Shown here: positions 9,859-18,527 of the stretch, piece by piece | How the letters are laid out: each line of letters begins with the position of its first letter | Position numbering within the stretch: the stretch's first letter is position 1 | Assembly: GCA_028289365.1 (NCBI GenBank) | Contig: JANQQM010000033.1 | Span: 62,001-126,000 of the forward strand | Source: Salaquimonas sp. | GTDB taxonomy: Bacteria; Pseudomonadota; Alphaproteobacteria; Rhizobiales; Rhizobiaceae | DNA: 64,000 nt | Direction of reading: 5' to 3' | The notes under the pieces: generated by a model | Seen by the model: the letters and a program-made list of their open reading frames with translations, nothing else | Told to the model about the DNA's origin: nothing | Databases searched by the model: none | Made by a program: the position numbers and the translations under genes

Positions 9859-10708
9859 GCATGTAACAATTTTCGAAGTATCGCCGCGCGACGGGTTGCA
9901 GAATGAAAAATCGCCTATCAGCACCGAAAACAAGATCAAGCTCGTGGATTTGCTTTCAGACTGTGGCTTTACCAAAATCGAAGTCACCAGTTTTGTTAGC
10001 ACGAAATGGGTTCCGCAAATGGCGGATGCTGCGGAGGTCATGGCTGGTATCAAGCGAAACAGCGGTGTCAGTTACGCGGCGCTGACACCAAATTTGCAGG
10101 GATTTGAAGCTGCCATTGCTGCAGATAGTGATGAAGTGGCGGTGTTTGCTTCCGCTTCGGAAGGATTTAGTCAAAAGAACATCAATTGTTCCATTGATGA
10201 GAGTCTACAGCGGTATAAACCGGTTATTGAAGCCGCGAAATCGGCTTCCACTCCGGTGAGGGGATATGTTTCCTGTGTCACAGATTGTCCTTATGACGGC
10301 CCCACGCCGCCGGAGCAGGTTGGGCATGTAACAAGCGCTCTGATTGAATTGGGATGCTATCAGGTGAGCCTCGGCGATACGATTGGTGCGGCTACTCCGG
10401 ATTCTACAAAGACTATGTTAAATGCCGTCACTGAAGAAGTGCCGGCAAAGCAACTGGCCGGGCACTTTCATGATACGAGAGGACGTGCCCTCGACAATAT
10501 CGAGGTTTGTCTTGCATTCGGAATGAGGGTTTTTGATGCGTCGGTTGCCGGTCTGGGCGGATGCCCCTATGCGCCAGGGGCGAAGGGGAATGTCGCGACT
10601 GAAAGTGTCGTGAAGATGCTTGATGATCGCGGATATGATACCGGCATTGATCTTTCTCGGCTGGATAAGGCAAGCTTGTTTGCGAACACGCTGAGGTCGT
10701 CACCATGA
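9851..10708 (+). CDS. liuE: Hydroxymethylglutaryl-CoA lyase
   Basis: A 285-residue HMGL-like TIM-barrel enzyme that splits 3-hydroxy-3-methylglutaryl-CoA into acetoacetate and acetyl-CoA, the last step of leucine catabolism. The opening EVSPRDGLQNEK carries the metal-binding Asp and the substrate Arg, HFHDTRG the metal His pair region, and GLGGCPYAPGAKGN the catalytic Cys loop that distinguishes HMG-CoA lyase. The ORF track starts 66 bases too early, in the frame of nothing recognisable; the ATG at 9851 gives the family N-terminus and overlaps liuD by 8 bases. The next gene starts inside its stop (ATGA overlap). Confidence 0.95.
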   Translation: MAEHVTIFEVSPRDGLQNEKSPISTENKIKLVDLLSDCGFTKIEVTSFVSTKWVPQMADAAEVMAGIKRNSGVSYAALTPNLQGFEAAIAADSDEVAVFASASEGFSQKNINCSIDESLQRYKPVIEAAKSASTPVRGYVSCVTDCPYDGPTPPEQVGHVTSALIELGCYQVSLGDTIGAATPDSTKTMLNAVTEEVPAKQLAGHFHDTRGRALDNIEVCLAFGMRVFDASVAGLGGCPYAPGAKGNVATESVVKMLDDRGYDTGIDLSRLDKASLFANTLRSSP

Positions 10709-11490
10709 ACCACTACAATGCCCTTGACATTTCGCTGGATGACCGCGGGGTTGCCCATGTCAAACTCAACCAGCCGGAGAAGCGCAATGCGTTGTCATCG
10801 CTGATGATTGAGGAGCTGACCGACATGGCAGAGTCCGTTGGAAATGACGAAGCGATGCGGGCCGTTGTCTTGTCGGGCAGCGGAAAGGTTTTTTGTGCGG
10901 GCGGCGATCTGAACTGGATGAAGGAACAGATTAATGCGGACCGCGAGCAGCGGATGCGGGAGGCTCGCAAACTAGCCTTTATGCTGAAAGCGCTAAACGA
11001 ATTGCCCAAACCCTTGATCGGTCAAATCCATGGCGGTGCGTTTGGCGGTGGCGTCGGCCTAGCATGTGTCTGTGATGTCGCCATTGCCGACAACAGCACA
11101 AAGTTCGGGTTGACCGAAACCAAACTGGGATTGATACCGGCAACGATTGGACCCTATGTGCTGGCCCGGATGGGCGAGAGCAATGCCCGCCGCGTTCTTA
11201 TGTCGGCGCGTATTTTTGATGCGCCGGAAGCACAGACACTTGGCGTGATTGCCAAAGCGGTGAACAGCGATGCGCTCGAAGCGAGTGTCGAAGCCGAAAT
11301 TGTTCCCTATCTCAGTACCGCGCCAAAGGCTGTTGCTGCTGCCAAGGCGTTAACCCGGGCGCTTGGTCCCCGAATTGACGACGAGGTCATTGACGACACG
11401 ATCCGCCGTTTGGCCGACACTTGGGAAGGCGAGGAAGCTGCACATGGCATTGAATCGTTTCTAACCAGGACACCGGCCCAGTGGGCATGA
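10705..11490 (+). CDS. liuC: Enoyl-CoA hydratase/isomerase family protein, probable 3-methylglutaconyl-CoA hydratase
   Basis: A 261-residue crotonase-fold protein. The oxyanion-hole segments are SGSGKVFCAGGDLNWM (about 52-68) and HGGAFGGGVGLACVCDVAIA (about 109-128), and the downstream FGLTETKLGLIPATIGPYV carries the catalytic Glu. In this operon the missing step is hydration of 3-methylglutaconyl-CoA to HMG-CoA, so this assignment comes mainly from context; the crotonase family is broad and sequence alone would only support enoyl-CoA hydratase. It overlaps liuE by 4 bases. The C-terminal ESFLTRTPAQW is usual for this subgroup. Confidence 0.88.
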   Translation: MNHYNALDISLDDRGVAHVKLNQPEKRNALSSLMIEELTDMAESVGNDEAMRAVVLSGSGKVFCAGGDLNWMKEQINADREQRMREARKLAFMLKALNELPKPLIGQIHGGAFGGGVGLACVCDVAIADNSTKFGLTETKLGLIPATIGPYVLARMGESNARRVLMSARIFDAPEAQTLGVIAKAVNSDALEASVEAEIVPYLSTAPKAVAAAKALTRALGPRIDDEVIDDTIRRLADTWEGEEAAHGIESFLTRTPAQWA

Positions 11491-11529
11491 ATTCAGTAAC
11501 GAAATTATTGCAGATCGAGGTGTTTGCCT

Positions 11530-13284
11530 ATGGGCGGAGCTGATGGCGCAATAGAGATTTCGGGCAGGGCGCTGGTTTCCGGTCAGGCATCCGGTGAAAT
11601 TGTTTTCAGCGATATCCCGTTAAGCTTCTGGGGTGGTGTCGAGAGCACGACCGGCCGGGTGATTGATCAGCATCATCCGTTGTCGGGGCAGGCGCTTGCC
11701 GGCAAAATATTGGCAATTCCGGGCAGCAGGGGGTCAAGTTCGGGCAGCGGGATTATTCTTGAACTCATCTTGAATGGCTGCAATCCCGCTGCGTTGGTAT
11801 TCGAGCGTGAAGAAGAGATAATTTCGGTAGGCGTTGTTGTTGCTGAGGAGATTTACGGCAAATCCATTCCCGTCATCTGCGTCGGGTCACAAAACTTTCA
11901 TCAAATGGCGAAATTCACCCAAGCAACAGTATCGGGTGGTATTTTGAGATGTTGGCGGGATGGTGAACAGGCAGGTCAAGGGTCGGAACCATCACCACCT
12001 GATGTTTACAACGATAGTCGATTACATCTTGAACAAAACGACCTTGCGCTTCTGGATGGATCGAAAGGTGCCCCCCGTGCAGTGGCGATGAAGATTGTTT
12101 GTCGAATGGCTGAGATGTATGGAGCGAACAAGCTGATTGATGTGACACGAGCACATATCGACAGTTGTGTTTATACCGGGCCTGCGGGCCTGGATTTTGC
12201 GCTCCGACTGAAGAAAATGGGTGCCAAGGTCTGTGTGCCAACCACGCTCAATGCGATCTCCATTGATCGACGACGCTGGCGCGAACAGGGCGTCGATCCA
12301 GGCTTCTCAACATCTGCAGGTGAACTGGCTGATGCCTATGTTGATATGGGCTGCAGTCCAACCTTCACCTGTGCGCCTTATCTGCTCGAAACGAGGCCGA
12401 CCAAAGAAGAGCAGGTAGTCTGGGCGGAATCAAATGCGGTTGTCTTTGCCAATAGTGTGTTGGGCGCCCGTACGATGAAGTATCCGGATTATCTTGACAT
12501 CTGCATCGCGATTTGCGGCCGGGCACCAAATGTAGGTTGTCATGTCAAAGACAACAGGACCGCAAATCTGATCATTGACGTCGAGAAATTTCACCAGGTC
12601 GATGATGCATTTTTTCCGCTTCTCGGTTATCAGGCCGGCAGGGTTTCGGGAGGCAAAATTCCGTTAATCACGGGGATAGAAGCAAACGAGATTGCTGTTG
12701 ATGATCTGAAGGCATTTGGGGCAGCGTTCGCCACGGTTTCCGGTGCGCCGATGTTCCACATTCTTGGCGTAACCCCAGAAGCAAATACGGTTGAGGAAGC
12801 CACGGGGGGGAACGTTGATCTGGAGGTTATCGAGATCGGCGTCTTGGATTTGCGGAGTATCTGGCGCGAACTAAATACGGATGATGCGGAGAAAATTGAT
12901 CTTGTTTCTTTGGGAAACCCACATTTCTCACTTAGTGAAATGACAAGATTGAACGATCTGTGCAGAGGCAAGACTAAAGAAGGGCGCGTCAGCATCATTG
13001 TCACCTGTTCGAGGACGACTCTCGAAGCAGGACAAGAAACTGGTGTTGTCTGGGAATTGGAGAAGTTTGGCGTCGAATTCATTACCGATACGTGCTGGTG
13101 CATGATCGCTGAACCGATCATTCCTGTCGATGCAAGAACACTTATGACAAACTCCGCCAAATATGCGCATTACGGTCCTGGATTGACCGGCCGCAAGTTT
13201 CGTTTCGGAAGCCTGACGGCGTGCGTCGAAGCAGCCTGTAACGGCATGTCACCTGCAAAATTTCCTGAATGGTTGATGCAATAG
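11530..13284 (+). CDS. Aconitase X, fused small and large domains
   Basis: A single-chain aconitase X (AcnX, formerly DUF521 plus DUF126) of about 584 residues. Residues 1-135 form the swivelling small domain with ALVSGQASGEIVFSDIPLSFWGG and the catalytic-serine loop PGSRGSSSGSG. The rest is the large domain, with FTCAPYLLETRP, ESNAVVFANSVLGARTMKYP, GRAPNVGCHVKDNRTAN and the C-terminal DTCWCMIAEP; cysteines in such motifs hold an iron-sulfur cluster in studied members. Known bacterial AcnX enzymes dehydrate cis-3-hydroxy-L-proline and archaeal ones mevalonate 5-phosphate. The ATG at 11530 has GAGG nine bases upstream and is preferred over the TTG at 11524. It follows the leucine operon by 39 bases. 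Substrate here is undetermined. Confidence 0.88.
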   Translation: MGGADGAIEISGRALVSGQASGEIVFSDIPLSFWGGVESTTGRVIDQHHPLSGQALAGKILAIPGSRGSSSGSGIILELILNGCNPAALVFEREEEIISVGVVVAEEIYGKSIPVICVGSQNFHQMAKFTQATVSGGILRCWRDGEQAGQGSEPSPPDVYNDSRLHLEQNDLALLDGSKGAPRAVAMKIVCRMAEMYGANKLIDVTRAHIDSCVYTGPAGLDFALRLKKMGAKVCVPTTLNAISIDRRRWREQGVDPGFSTSAGELADAYVDMGCSPTFTCAPYLLETRPTKEEQVVWAESNAVVFANSVLGARTMKYPDYLDICIAICGRAPNVGCHVKDNRTANLIIDVEKFHQVDDAFFPLLGYQAGRVSGGKIPLITGIEANEIAVDDLKAFGAAFATVSGAPMFHILGVTPEANTVEEATGGNVDLEVIEIGVLDLRSIWRELNTDDAEKIDLVSLGNPHFSLSEMTRLNDLCRGKTKEGRVSIIVTCSRTTLEAGQETGVVWELEKFGVEFITDTCWCMIAEPIIPVDARTLMTNSAKYAHYGPGLTGRKFRFGSLTACVEAACNGMSPAKFPEWLMQ

Positions 13285-13358
13285 TTCAATCGTTCAGGGT
13301 GCACAATTGCTTTACGATTAAACGGTCACTCTGATTTTGCTGAGCTATTGTCCGATTG

Positions 13359-13374
13359 AGAGGCATTTGCCTCT
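13359..13374 (+). terminator. Possible weak terminator hairpin after aconitase X
   Basis: A perfect 6-bp stem AGAGGC/GCCTCT with a four-base ATTT loop lies about 75 bases after the AcnX stop and is followed by TTCTGTTGTG. The stem is short and the T-run broken, so termination is only possible. It would end the leucine-degradation transcript. Confidence 0.3.
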
Positions 13375-13498
13375 TTCTGTTGTGCCGGTTATCCACATCT
13401 GTAGCAATTAGATGGGGACAACTTCCCTTGCTACCCTTCACCACGCGCTTACCGATCATGCAGGATTACGCAGATGAGGCAGTGATTCGGGAGCGACC

Positions 13499-13945
13499 AT
13501 GGAACGGGTTCCCTTTAAAGGAGCGGCGCAGTTACGGCTGTATGAGGAAATTACCAAACACTGGCGTAAAGCCGCCGAGCAAGGCTATGCCAAGGCACAA
13601 TTCGAGCTCGGTGTTAGTTATGCCGAAGGTCAGGGGCTGAAGCAGGACAATGTCCGGGCGTTCATGTGGCTTAGCCTGGCAGCTGCCCAGGGGCATGAAA
13701 ATGCAACGTTGGTTCGAGTAAAACTGAAGCGGCGCATGACCGCCCAACAAATTGACGACGGTTACCAGATGATGCGTGAATGGAAGCGTCATTTTCCGTC
13801 CAAGTTACCAAAGAAATGGGCAGCCAGTACCAGCGAGAATGTTTCGTCCCCACGAAGTCCGCAGGTCATGCCGTCAATGGAAAGCGATGAGGCAGACGGA
13901 GATGAAACAAAGCCTGCTGCTACTCGCTTCCAACGATTGATTTGA
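13499..13945 (+). CDS. Sel1-repeat protein
   Basis: A 148-residue soluble protein with two Sel1-like (TPR-related) repeats: WRKAAEQGYAKAQFELGVSYAEGQGLKQDNVRAFMWLSLAAAQGH (about residues 22-66). Such repeats form helix pairs for protein-protein contacts. The C-terminal third (about 100-148) is polar and rich in Ser, Pro and acidic residues, probably disordered. No signal peptide is visible. GGGAG six bases before the ATG supports the start. The longer overlapping ORF at 13356-13640 in another frame is a shadow. Partner and role are unknown. Confidence 0.75.
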   Translation: MERVPFKGAAQLRLYEEITKHWRKAAEQGYAKAQFELGVSYAEGQGLKQDNVRAFMWLSLAAAQGHENATLVRVKLKRRMTAQQIDDGYQMMREWKRHFPSKLPKKWAASTSENVSSPRSPQVMPSMESDEADGDETKPAATRFQRLI

Positions 13946-14321
13946 TTGCCTTTGGGTACGCAGGGATTTTTGGCATAAATGAACCATCAGGATGGTACAC
14001 CAAGAGTCCTGTGTGCCGCTTTGGCAGGACTGTATAGATGAGAATGAATTTGATTATTTGATCTTTAAATTTTTTAGCATTGCAGCAGGAGGCCTGCTAG
14101 GTCACGCTGGATTGCTATTGCAAAAGTGCTTTCTGTGTTTTTAAAGACTGGTTTACAATCCTAGAGCTCGGAGTTGAGTGCTGTTGTTTCTTGCTATTTC
14201 GGCAGGTTGGTATATTCGATAGCAGGCATATACCAGATAGCGTCCGGTTGAAGTGCGCCCAATATTGCAGGCGTTTCCGCTATTTTTAGAGTGAGCGATT
14301 TGCCTTGAATCGAATAGTAGT
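13946..14321. other. 376-base intergenic stretch, no gene seen
   Basis: AT-rich DNA between the Sel1 gene and the surface-carbohydrate gene. I see no credible coding frame, tRNA or repeat family. A small perfect dyad AGCAGG-AGG-CCTGCT lies at 14084-14098. The stretch probably contains the promoter of the downstream gene, but I could not place -35 and -10 boxes with confidence. Confidence 0.5.
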
Positions 14322-15656
14322 ATGAATTCACGAAAATGGCTGATAATTCCGGTTGAAGTGCAAGTCCGCGAATTACTGGCACGGTTGTTGGTAGCAGCAA
14401 TCGCTGCCGATCGCGGTTTCAATGTCCTGATCGGACAGGACCGTGTGATACGCAGGCTTGCCCGGTATTTGCCTAGAGGTATCTTGTTCGACAAAAGCCT
14501 TGACGGGAAAGGTGACCGAAAGGTCCGGCGGTATGCCAATCTAGGTTACACAATCGCTGCAATTGACGAAGAAAGTCGAGGGGTCTATTCCGAACCGCGT
14601 TTTTTCTTCTCCCGTCGTTTGTCCGATGAGGCCCTTTCGCGTTCCGCGCGATGGTTTTGTATTTCCGATCTGGTTCGTGACCAGGCAATAAATTTTTTCC
14701 CCGAATATTCCGACCGATTTGAAACCACAGGCTTGCCGCGGGTTGATCTTTGCCGACCAGGTTTCAGTGCAATCTATGAAAAAGAACGTGCTGAGATAAA
14801 AGAGAAATATGGAAAGTTCCTGCTGTTTTGCTCCAATTTCGGAACAATTTTGCACGTCCGCCGGGGACGGTTCCTGCAAAACCAGATGCGCAGGGCGGCA
14901 AAGCAAGCGCCCGGCAATGCGGCATATCGCGAAAGGGTTGAGGCTGAGGGTCGAATAAACCTGGAGGCCTATATCCAGATGCTTCCGAAACTGCGCGAAT
15001 GGTTCCCCGACCACAAGCTCCTGGTTCGCCCGCATCCCACGGAAAGTCATGATACCTGGCGAAGTATACTTGGTGATCATGACGGTGTGGAGATTGTTTC
15101 AGGTGGCTCCGCCAATCCCTGGATTCTGGCAAGCGATTGTCTGGTTCATCATGGTTGCACGACCGGTATCGAAGCGGAGTTGTTGGGCAAGCCTCACGTC
15201 ATGTATGCACCGCATCCTGATTTTCACCACGATACCGAGGTCATGAAGACATTTGCCACGATTGTGCATGACGAAAATTCCCTTCGTGAAGTAATTTCGG
15301 ACATTCTTTCCGGAAAAGACTATTCAAAGCCTCGCAAGTCGCTTGAGAAATATTACGCGGCGCAAGTAGGGCAGCTTGCCAGCGAGAATGTCATCGAGGC
15401 ATTTGACAAGCTTACTCAAAAAGGTGGTGAATTGCCTGACTGGTTGCCATGGCTACGGTTTACGCCGCGCCATCTGGTAGCCGAATATTGGCCGCGTTCT
15501 GCAGCAGCGCAGGCTTACTCCAAACAAAAATGGCAAGGTGTTTCACTTGACGAAATACGCACCACATTGGATGTTTTGCGAGAGGGTGCCCATTGCCAGT
15601 CTTCCGTAGAGGTTGAAGAAATATTTCCGCAATTGTTTTCAGTAACCCGGCGTTGA
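14322..15656 (+). CDS. Surface carbohydrate biosynthesis protein (GT-B-like)
   Basis: A 444-residue cytosolic protein resembling the surface carbohydrate biosynthesis family distantly related to CDP-glycerol glycerophosphotransferases. Visible signatures are IIPVEVQVRELLARLLVA at the N-terminus, RFETTGLPRVDLCRPGFS near the middle, KLLVRPHPTESHDTW and the nucleotide-sugar binding segment DCLVHHGCTTGIEAELLGKP near residue 270-290. These proteins normally sit in capsule or lipopolysaccharide clusters; here it stands beside a sulfotransferase, hinting at decoration of a surface glycan. The ribosome site is weak. The exact donor and acceptor are unknown. Confidence 0.75.
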   Translation: MNSRKWLIIPVEVQVRELLARLLVAAIAADRGFNVLIGQDRVIRRLARYLPRGILFDKSLDGKGDRKVRRYANLGYTIAAIDEESRGVYSEPRFFFSRRLSDEALSRSARWFCISDLVRDQAINFFPEYSDRFETTGLPRVDLCRPGFSAIYEKERAEIKEKYGKFLLFCSNFGTILHVRRGRFLQNQMRRAAKQAPGNAAYRERVEAEGRINLEAYIQMLPKLREWFPDHKLLVRPHPTESHDTWRSILGDHDGVEIVSGGSANPWILASDCLVHHGCTTGIEAELLGKPHVMYAPHPDFHHDTEVMKTFATIVHDENSLREVISDILSGKDYSKPRKSLEKYYAAQVGQLASENVIEAFDKLTQKGGELPDWLPWLRFTPRHLVAEYWPRSAAAQAYSKQKWQGVSLDEIRTTLDVLREGAHCQSSVEVEEIFPQLFSVTRR

Positions 15657-15796
15657 AACAGCCGGACTTGTTCGCAATTGTTAATTTTGCGAAAAGCTTG
15701 CAAGAACTAGTTTTTCCTGACCTGCGCAATAGTCGCCGTCGCCATGGTGAACACACAGCGTGATGCGGCGTGGTTCGGTCTGCCGAGGTAGCAATA

Positions 15797-16765
15797 ATGA
15801 AACTCATTTTCCTGACCGGCCATCGAAAATCCGGGACAACCTTGCTGCACAAGTTGTTTGATGGTCATCCGGGGATCTGCGTATATCCGGTGGATTTGGG
15901 GATTTTATACGCTTATTTTCCAGCATTTACATCGGATCCTGATATTGATGACCCCGCTCTTCTACAACGTCTTGTTGAAGTGGTCCGGCACGGATTTGCC
16001 AGGGAGGATGCCGGCATTGACGACCATGGATTTGTCGAGGTGTTTAAGGAGCAGCTTGCCGGGAAGGATCTCAGAAGCAAGTCAGCTGTCCTGACGGCCC
16101 TTCTTGGTTCATGGCAAGAATTTACAGGCGCAGATCCAAGCCTTCCAATCCTGGTAAAGGAAACCAGCCAGGCAATCTATTTTGATGAATTTCTTGCTGC
16201 ATTCCCCGAAATGCGCATGGTGAATCTGCTGCGTGATCCGCGTGATAATTTCAGTGCGATCAAGGCCGGCGTTCAACAGTACTACTCAAAACTGGGGGAA
16301 GGTGATTTTGAAGCGCTGGCCAGTTTGATCAATCGGGCCCGAATGGATTTTCGCGCCGGAGCTGTCAATGCGGCAGAGAACCCGGACGCGTTTTGCAATC
16401 TTCGATTCGAAGATCTTGTCGCGGACCCTGAAACTGCCATGAAGAATTTGGCTGAATTCCTTGATGTTTCCTTTGATCAAACATTGCTGACGCCAACAAT
16501 GCTGGGCAAGGGCTTTGCCGGAAACAGTTATGACGGCCTGAAATTTGCTGGCGTATCCACCCAGAATATTGGCCGGTGGCGTGACCGTATATCAACAAAG
16601 GAGGCGATGATCATAGAATACTGGATGGATGACGAAATGAAATCGGCCGGCTATGAATCGGCATTCCCGGTCAAGGATTGCCAGAAAGCCTTTGGTGAAT
16701 TTTATGCCTGGTATAATTCGAACTACTTTTTCAAAGATGCATTTTCGAAAGCTGGTCAGAAGTAA
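15797..16765 (+). CDS. Sulfotransferase family protein
   Basis: A 322-residue PAPS-dependent sulfotransferase-fold protein. The 5'-phosphosulfate loop is FLTGHRKSGTTLLHKLFDGHP at residues 4-24 and the 3'-phosphate segment is NLLRDPRDNFSAIKAG near residue 140. The middle CNLRFEDLVADPETAMKNL is a common sulfotransferase motif. The ORF track adds nine residues; the ATG at 15797 has GAGG at proper distance and gives the usual compact N-terminus. It follows a surface-carbohydrate gene on the same strand, so a polysaccharide or lipid acceptor is plausible but not proven. Confidence 0.85.
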   Translation: MKLIFLTGHRKSGTTLLHKLFDGHPGICVYPVDLGILYAYFPAFTSDPDIDDPALLQRLVEVVRHGFAREDAGIDDHGFVEVFKEQLAGKDLRSKSAVLTALLGSWQEFTGADPSLPILVKETSQAIYFDEFLAAFPEMRMVNLLRDPRDNFSAIKAGVQQYYSKLGEGDFEALASLINRARMDFRAGAVNAAENPDAFCNLRFEDLVADPETAMKNLAEFLDVSFDQTLLTPTMLGKGFAGNSYDGLKFAGVSTQNIGRWRDRISTKEAMIIEYWMDDEMKSAGYESAFPVKDCQKAFGEFYAWYNSNYFFKDAFSKAGQK

Positions 16766-16878
16766 AATCGATAGCCTATTGAGGCAGCGAGTATATTGCG
16801 GGCACTTCAGAATTTATCCAGCTTTTGATTGCCGTTGATGCAGTATTCTCCCGTCCAGCAAGTGTCGGCGCAATAAGC

Positions 16879-18201
16879 TCACCTTGTCGTATCCATGACT
16901 TTTGCTTTGACGAGTTTTTGTACGATCGGGACAAGCTCCATAAATGGGACATTGATTTTTTGAGCAATCGCAAGCAGGTCGTCATTTCCGTCAGAATAGG
17001 TGATCAGGTTCATCATATTGCGAACCTTCGAAGCAGTCTCCTTGGTACTAAGCGAAGGGTATAGCCCGTGTTTGGACAGATGAGGTTCACCCAGGGTTTT
17101 TATAATCGGCTTTATGTTGGATTCCAGAATTTCGATTGATTTTCGAACTACATCAAATCCCCCGGCAAGACCGTTTGGTGTCACCAAAGTCAGGTCATCC
17201 AAAGATGTGTGGTATTCGGGATATTCCCCATATTTGGTACGCATGATCGAGGCAATTGGAAGATCAATACCTGGCGCACAATATTGCCGCTCGTCGCTAC
17301 CCCGATCGAGCCAGGAATATGTCCTGTAATTCTCGTCAATGTTCCTCATCACATATTGAACGACACGGTCAGACAGGGTGTCTCCGGCTCTTGATGGTAG
17401 GTAAGAGTAGTTTCGTTCATCCCCGATGCAGGTAAGGTTGAAACCGGCAACAATGTGCTTCTTCATGTGGTCAAGGTTGCTGCTGGTATAGATGAGGGAG
17501 CCTATAGTCTCGGGAATGAATACCAATCTGTAGGTGTAGTACCGGTCTTTCAACGAGTTCAGCCAGCAGGCAATTGCAGTGGCAACCACAGGTCCGGAAA
17601 GTTCGTTGTTTGCCATGGATGGATGACAAATATAGGTAGAGATAAATACCTCTTTGGATACTTGGCCTGGAACTACGATCTCGCCATAGTTCAGCACGCC
17701 GTCCTTTAGTTCCGTGTCGATGAATACCCGATAATTCCCGGCTTTCAGCGATTTACGCTGGTGATCGGTCAGGCAAAATCCCCAACGTTTCGAGTAATAT
17801 GACGTGATGTAGGGAATGGCATCGGGTTGATCGGGCAATGAATGAAGATGGTCTTGGAGTTCCTCCAGGTCCATCATTGCGTCTATTGCCGTCGAATATC
17901 CGATGACGTGAAGATTGTTCTCTCTGAAATCAACAATTCTGTTGCCCTGCCCATCTTCAATGTAAGCATCCCTGACCGACCATTCCTGAGGTACAGTCCA
18001 ATCAAATACCTTTGTTCCAGAAGGAACAGCGTGTACCTGAAGCTGAGGGACGCGTTCCTTCAAATAGCCAAGCGTCTGGCGAACGCCTGGGCCGCTTATG
18101 CTTCGACAAACCGGAAACAGATCTGTGGCCATGGCATGACAAAAAGCCCCGACATTCGAAAGCGACGGACTACCTTTGAGAAACGGGTTCGTCGATGCCA
18201 T
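16879..18201 (-). CDS. DUF4910 (M28-like aminopeptidase-fold) protein with C-terminal winged helix
   Basis: A 440-residue protein of the DUF4910/DUF2172 family. The N-terminal part interleaves the DUF2172 insert (KVFDWTVPQEWSVRDAYIED) with a zinc-peptidase-like core: STYICHPSMANNELSGPVVA near 195-215, FIPETIGSLIY near 240, and SDERQYCAPGIDLPIASIMR followed by YPEYHTSLDDL near 310-345, which offer His, Asp and Glu as metal ligands. The last 60-70 residues look like a winged helix. Family members are scattered in polysaccharide clusters, but none of this proves peptidase activity. AGAGGAAA precedes the ATG. Codon use is AT-richer than the core genes, in keeping with horizontal transfer. Confidence 0.8.
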   Translation of the reverse strand: MASTNPFLKGSPSLSNVGAFCHAMATDLFPVCRSISGPGVRQTLGYLKERVPQLQVHAVPSGTKVFDWTVPQEWSVRDAYIEDGQGNRIVDFRENNLHVIGYSTAIDAMMDLEELQDHLHSLPDQPDAIPYITSYYSKRWGFCLTDHQRKSLKAGNYRVFIDTELKDGVLNYGEIVVPGQVSKEVFISTYICHPSMANNELSGPVVATAIACWLNSLKDRYYTYRLVFIPETIGSLIYTSSNLDHMKKHIVAGFNLTCIGDERNYSYLPSRAGDTLSDRVVQYVMRNIDENYRTYSWLDRGSDERQYCAPGIDLPIASIMRTKYGEYPEYHTSLDDLTLVTPNGLAGGFDVVRKSIEILESNIKPIIKTLGEPHLSKHGLYPSLSTKETASKVRNMMNLITYSDGNDDLLAIAQKINVPFMELVPIVQKLVKAKVMDTTR

Positions 18202-18398
18202 CTAGGTTTCCTCTGTAGGTATTCATTCAATTTAGCCTTTGAATGACAGCTCCGATATGCCAACGGCAGATCATAACCAAATTTTCTTCCTGACGAAAAT
18301 CTGGCAAAGTACATATTCTCGGAAATGAACAGCGCAGTTCGCTCGATCGCTACTGCCCGAAAATTGGATGATTGGTGTCTCCAGGAAAAGCAGGTAAT

Positions 18399-18472
18399 TG
18401 GAGACCTCGCCTGGGCTCGAACCAGGATAAAAGGAGTTGCAATCCTTCGCGTCACCATTCCGCCACAAGGTC
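18399..18472 (-). tRNA. tRNA-Cys (GCA)
   Basis: Reading the minus strand gives a full cloverleaf of 74 bases including the encoded CCA. The acceptor stem pairs GACCTTG with CGAGGTC, the anticodon arm is AAGGA-TTGCAAC-TCCTT with anticodon GCA, and the T arm is CCTGG-TTCGAGC-CCAGG. The discriminator is T (U), as is usual for cysteine tRNA. It stands alone between two AT-rich genes. Confidence 0.95.
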
Positions 18473-18527
18473 AGTGACACTTTTTTCGCTCAAAACCGAG
18501 GCTGGTTCAATGCATGGTTGTTAAAAA

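Noticed and set aside
18202-18480. tRNA-Cys as an integration site
   Set aside because: No integrase gene and no direct repeat of the tRNA 3' end were seen in the window, so an attachment site is not supported.
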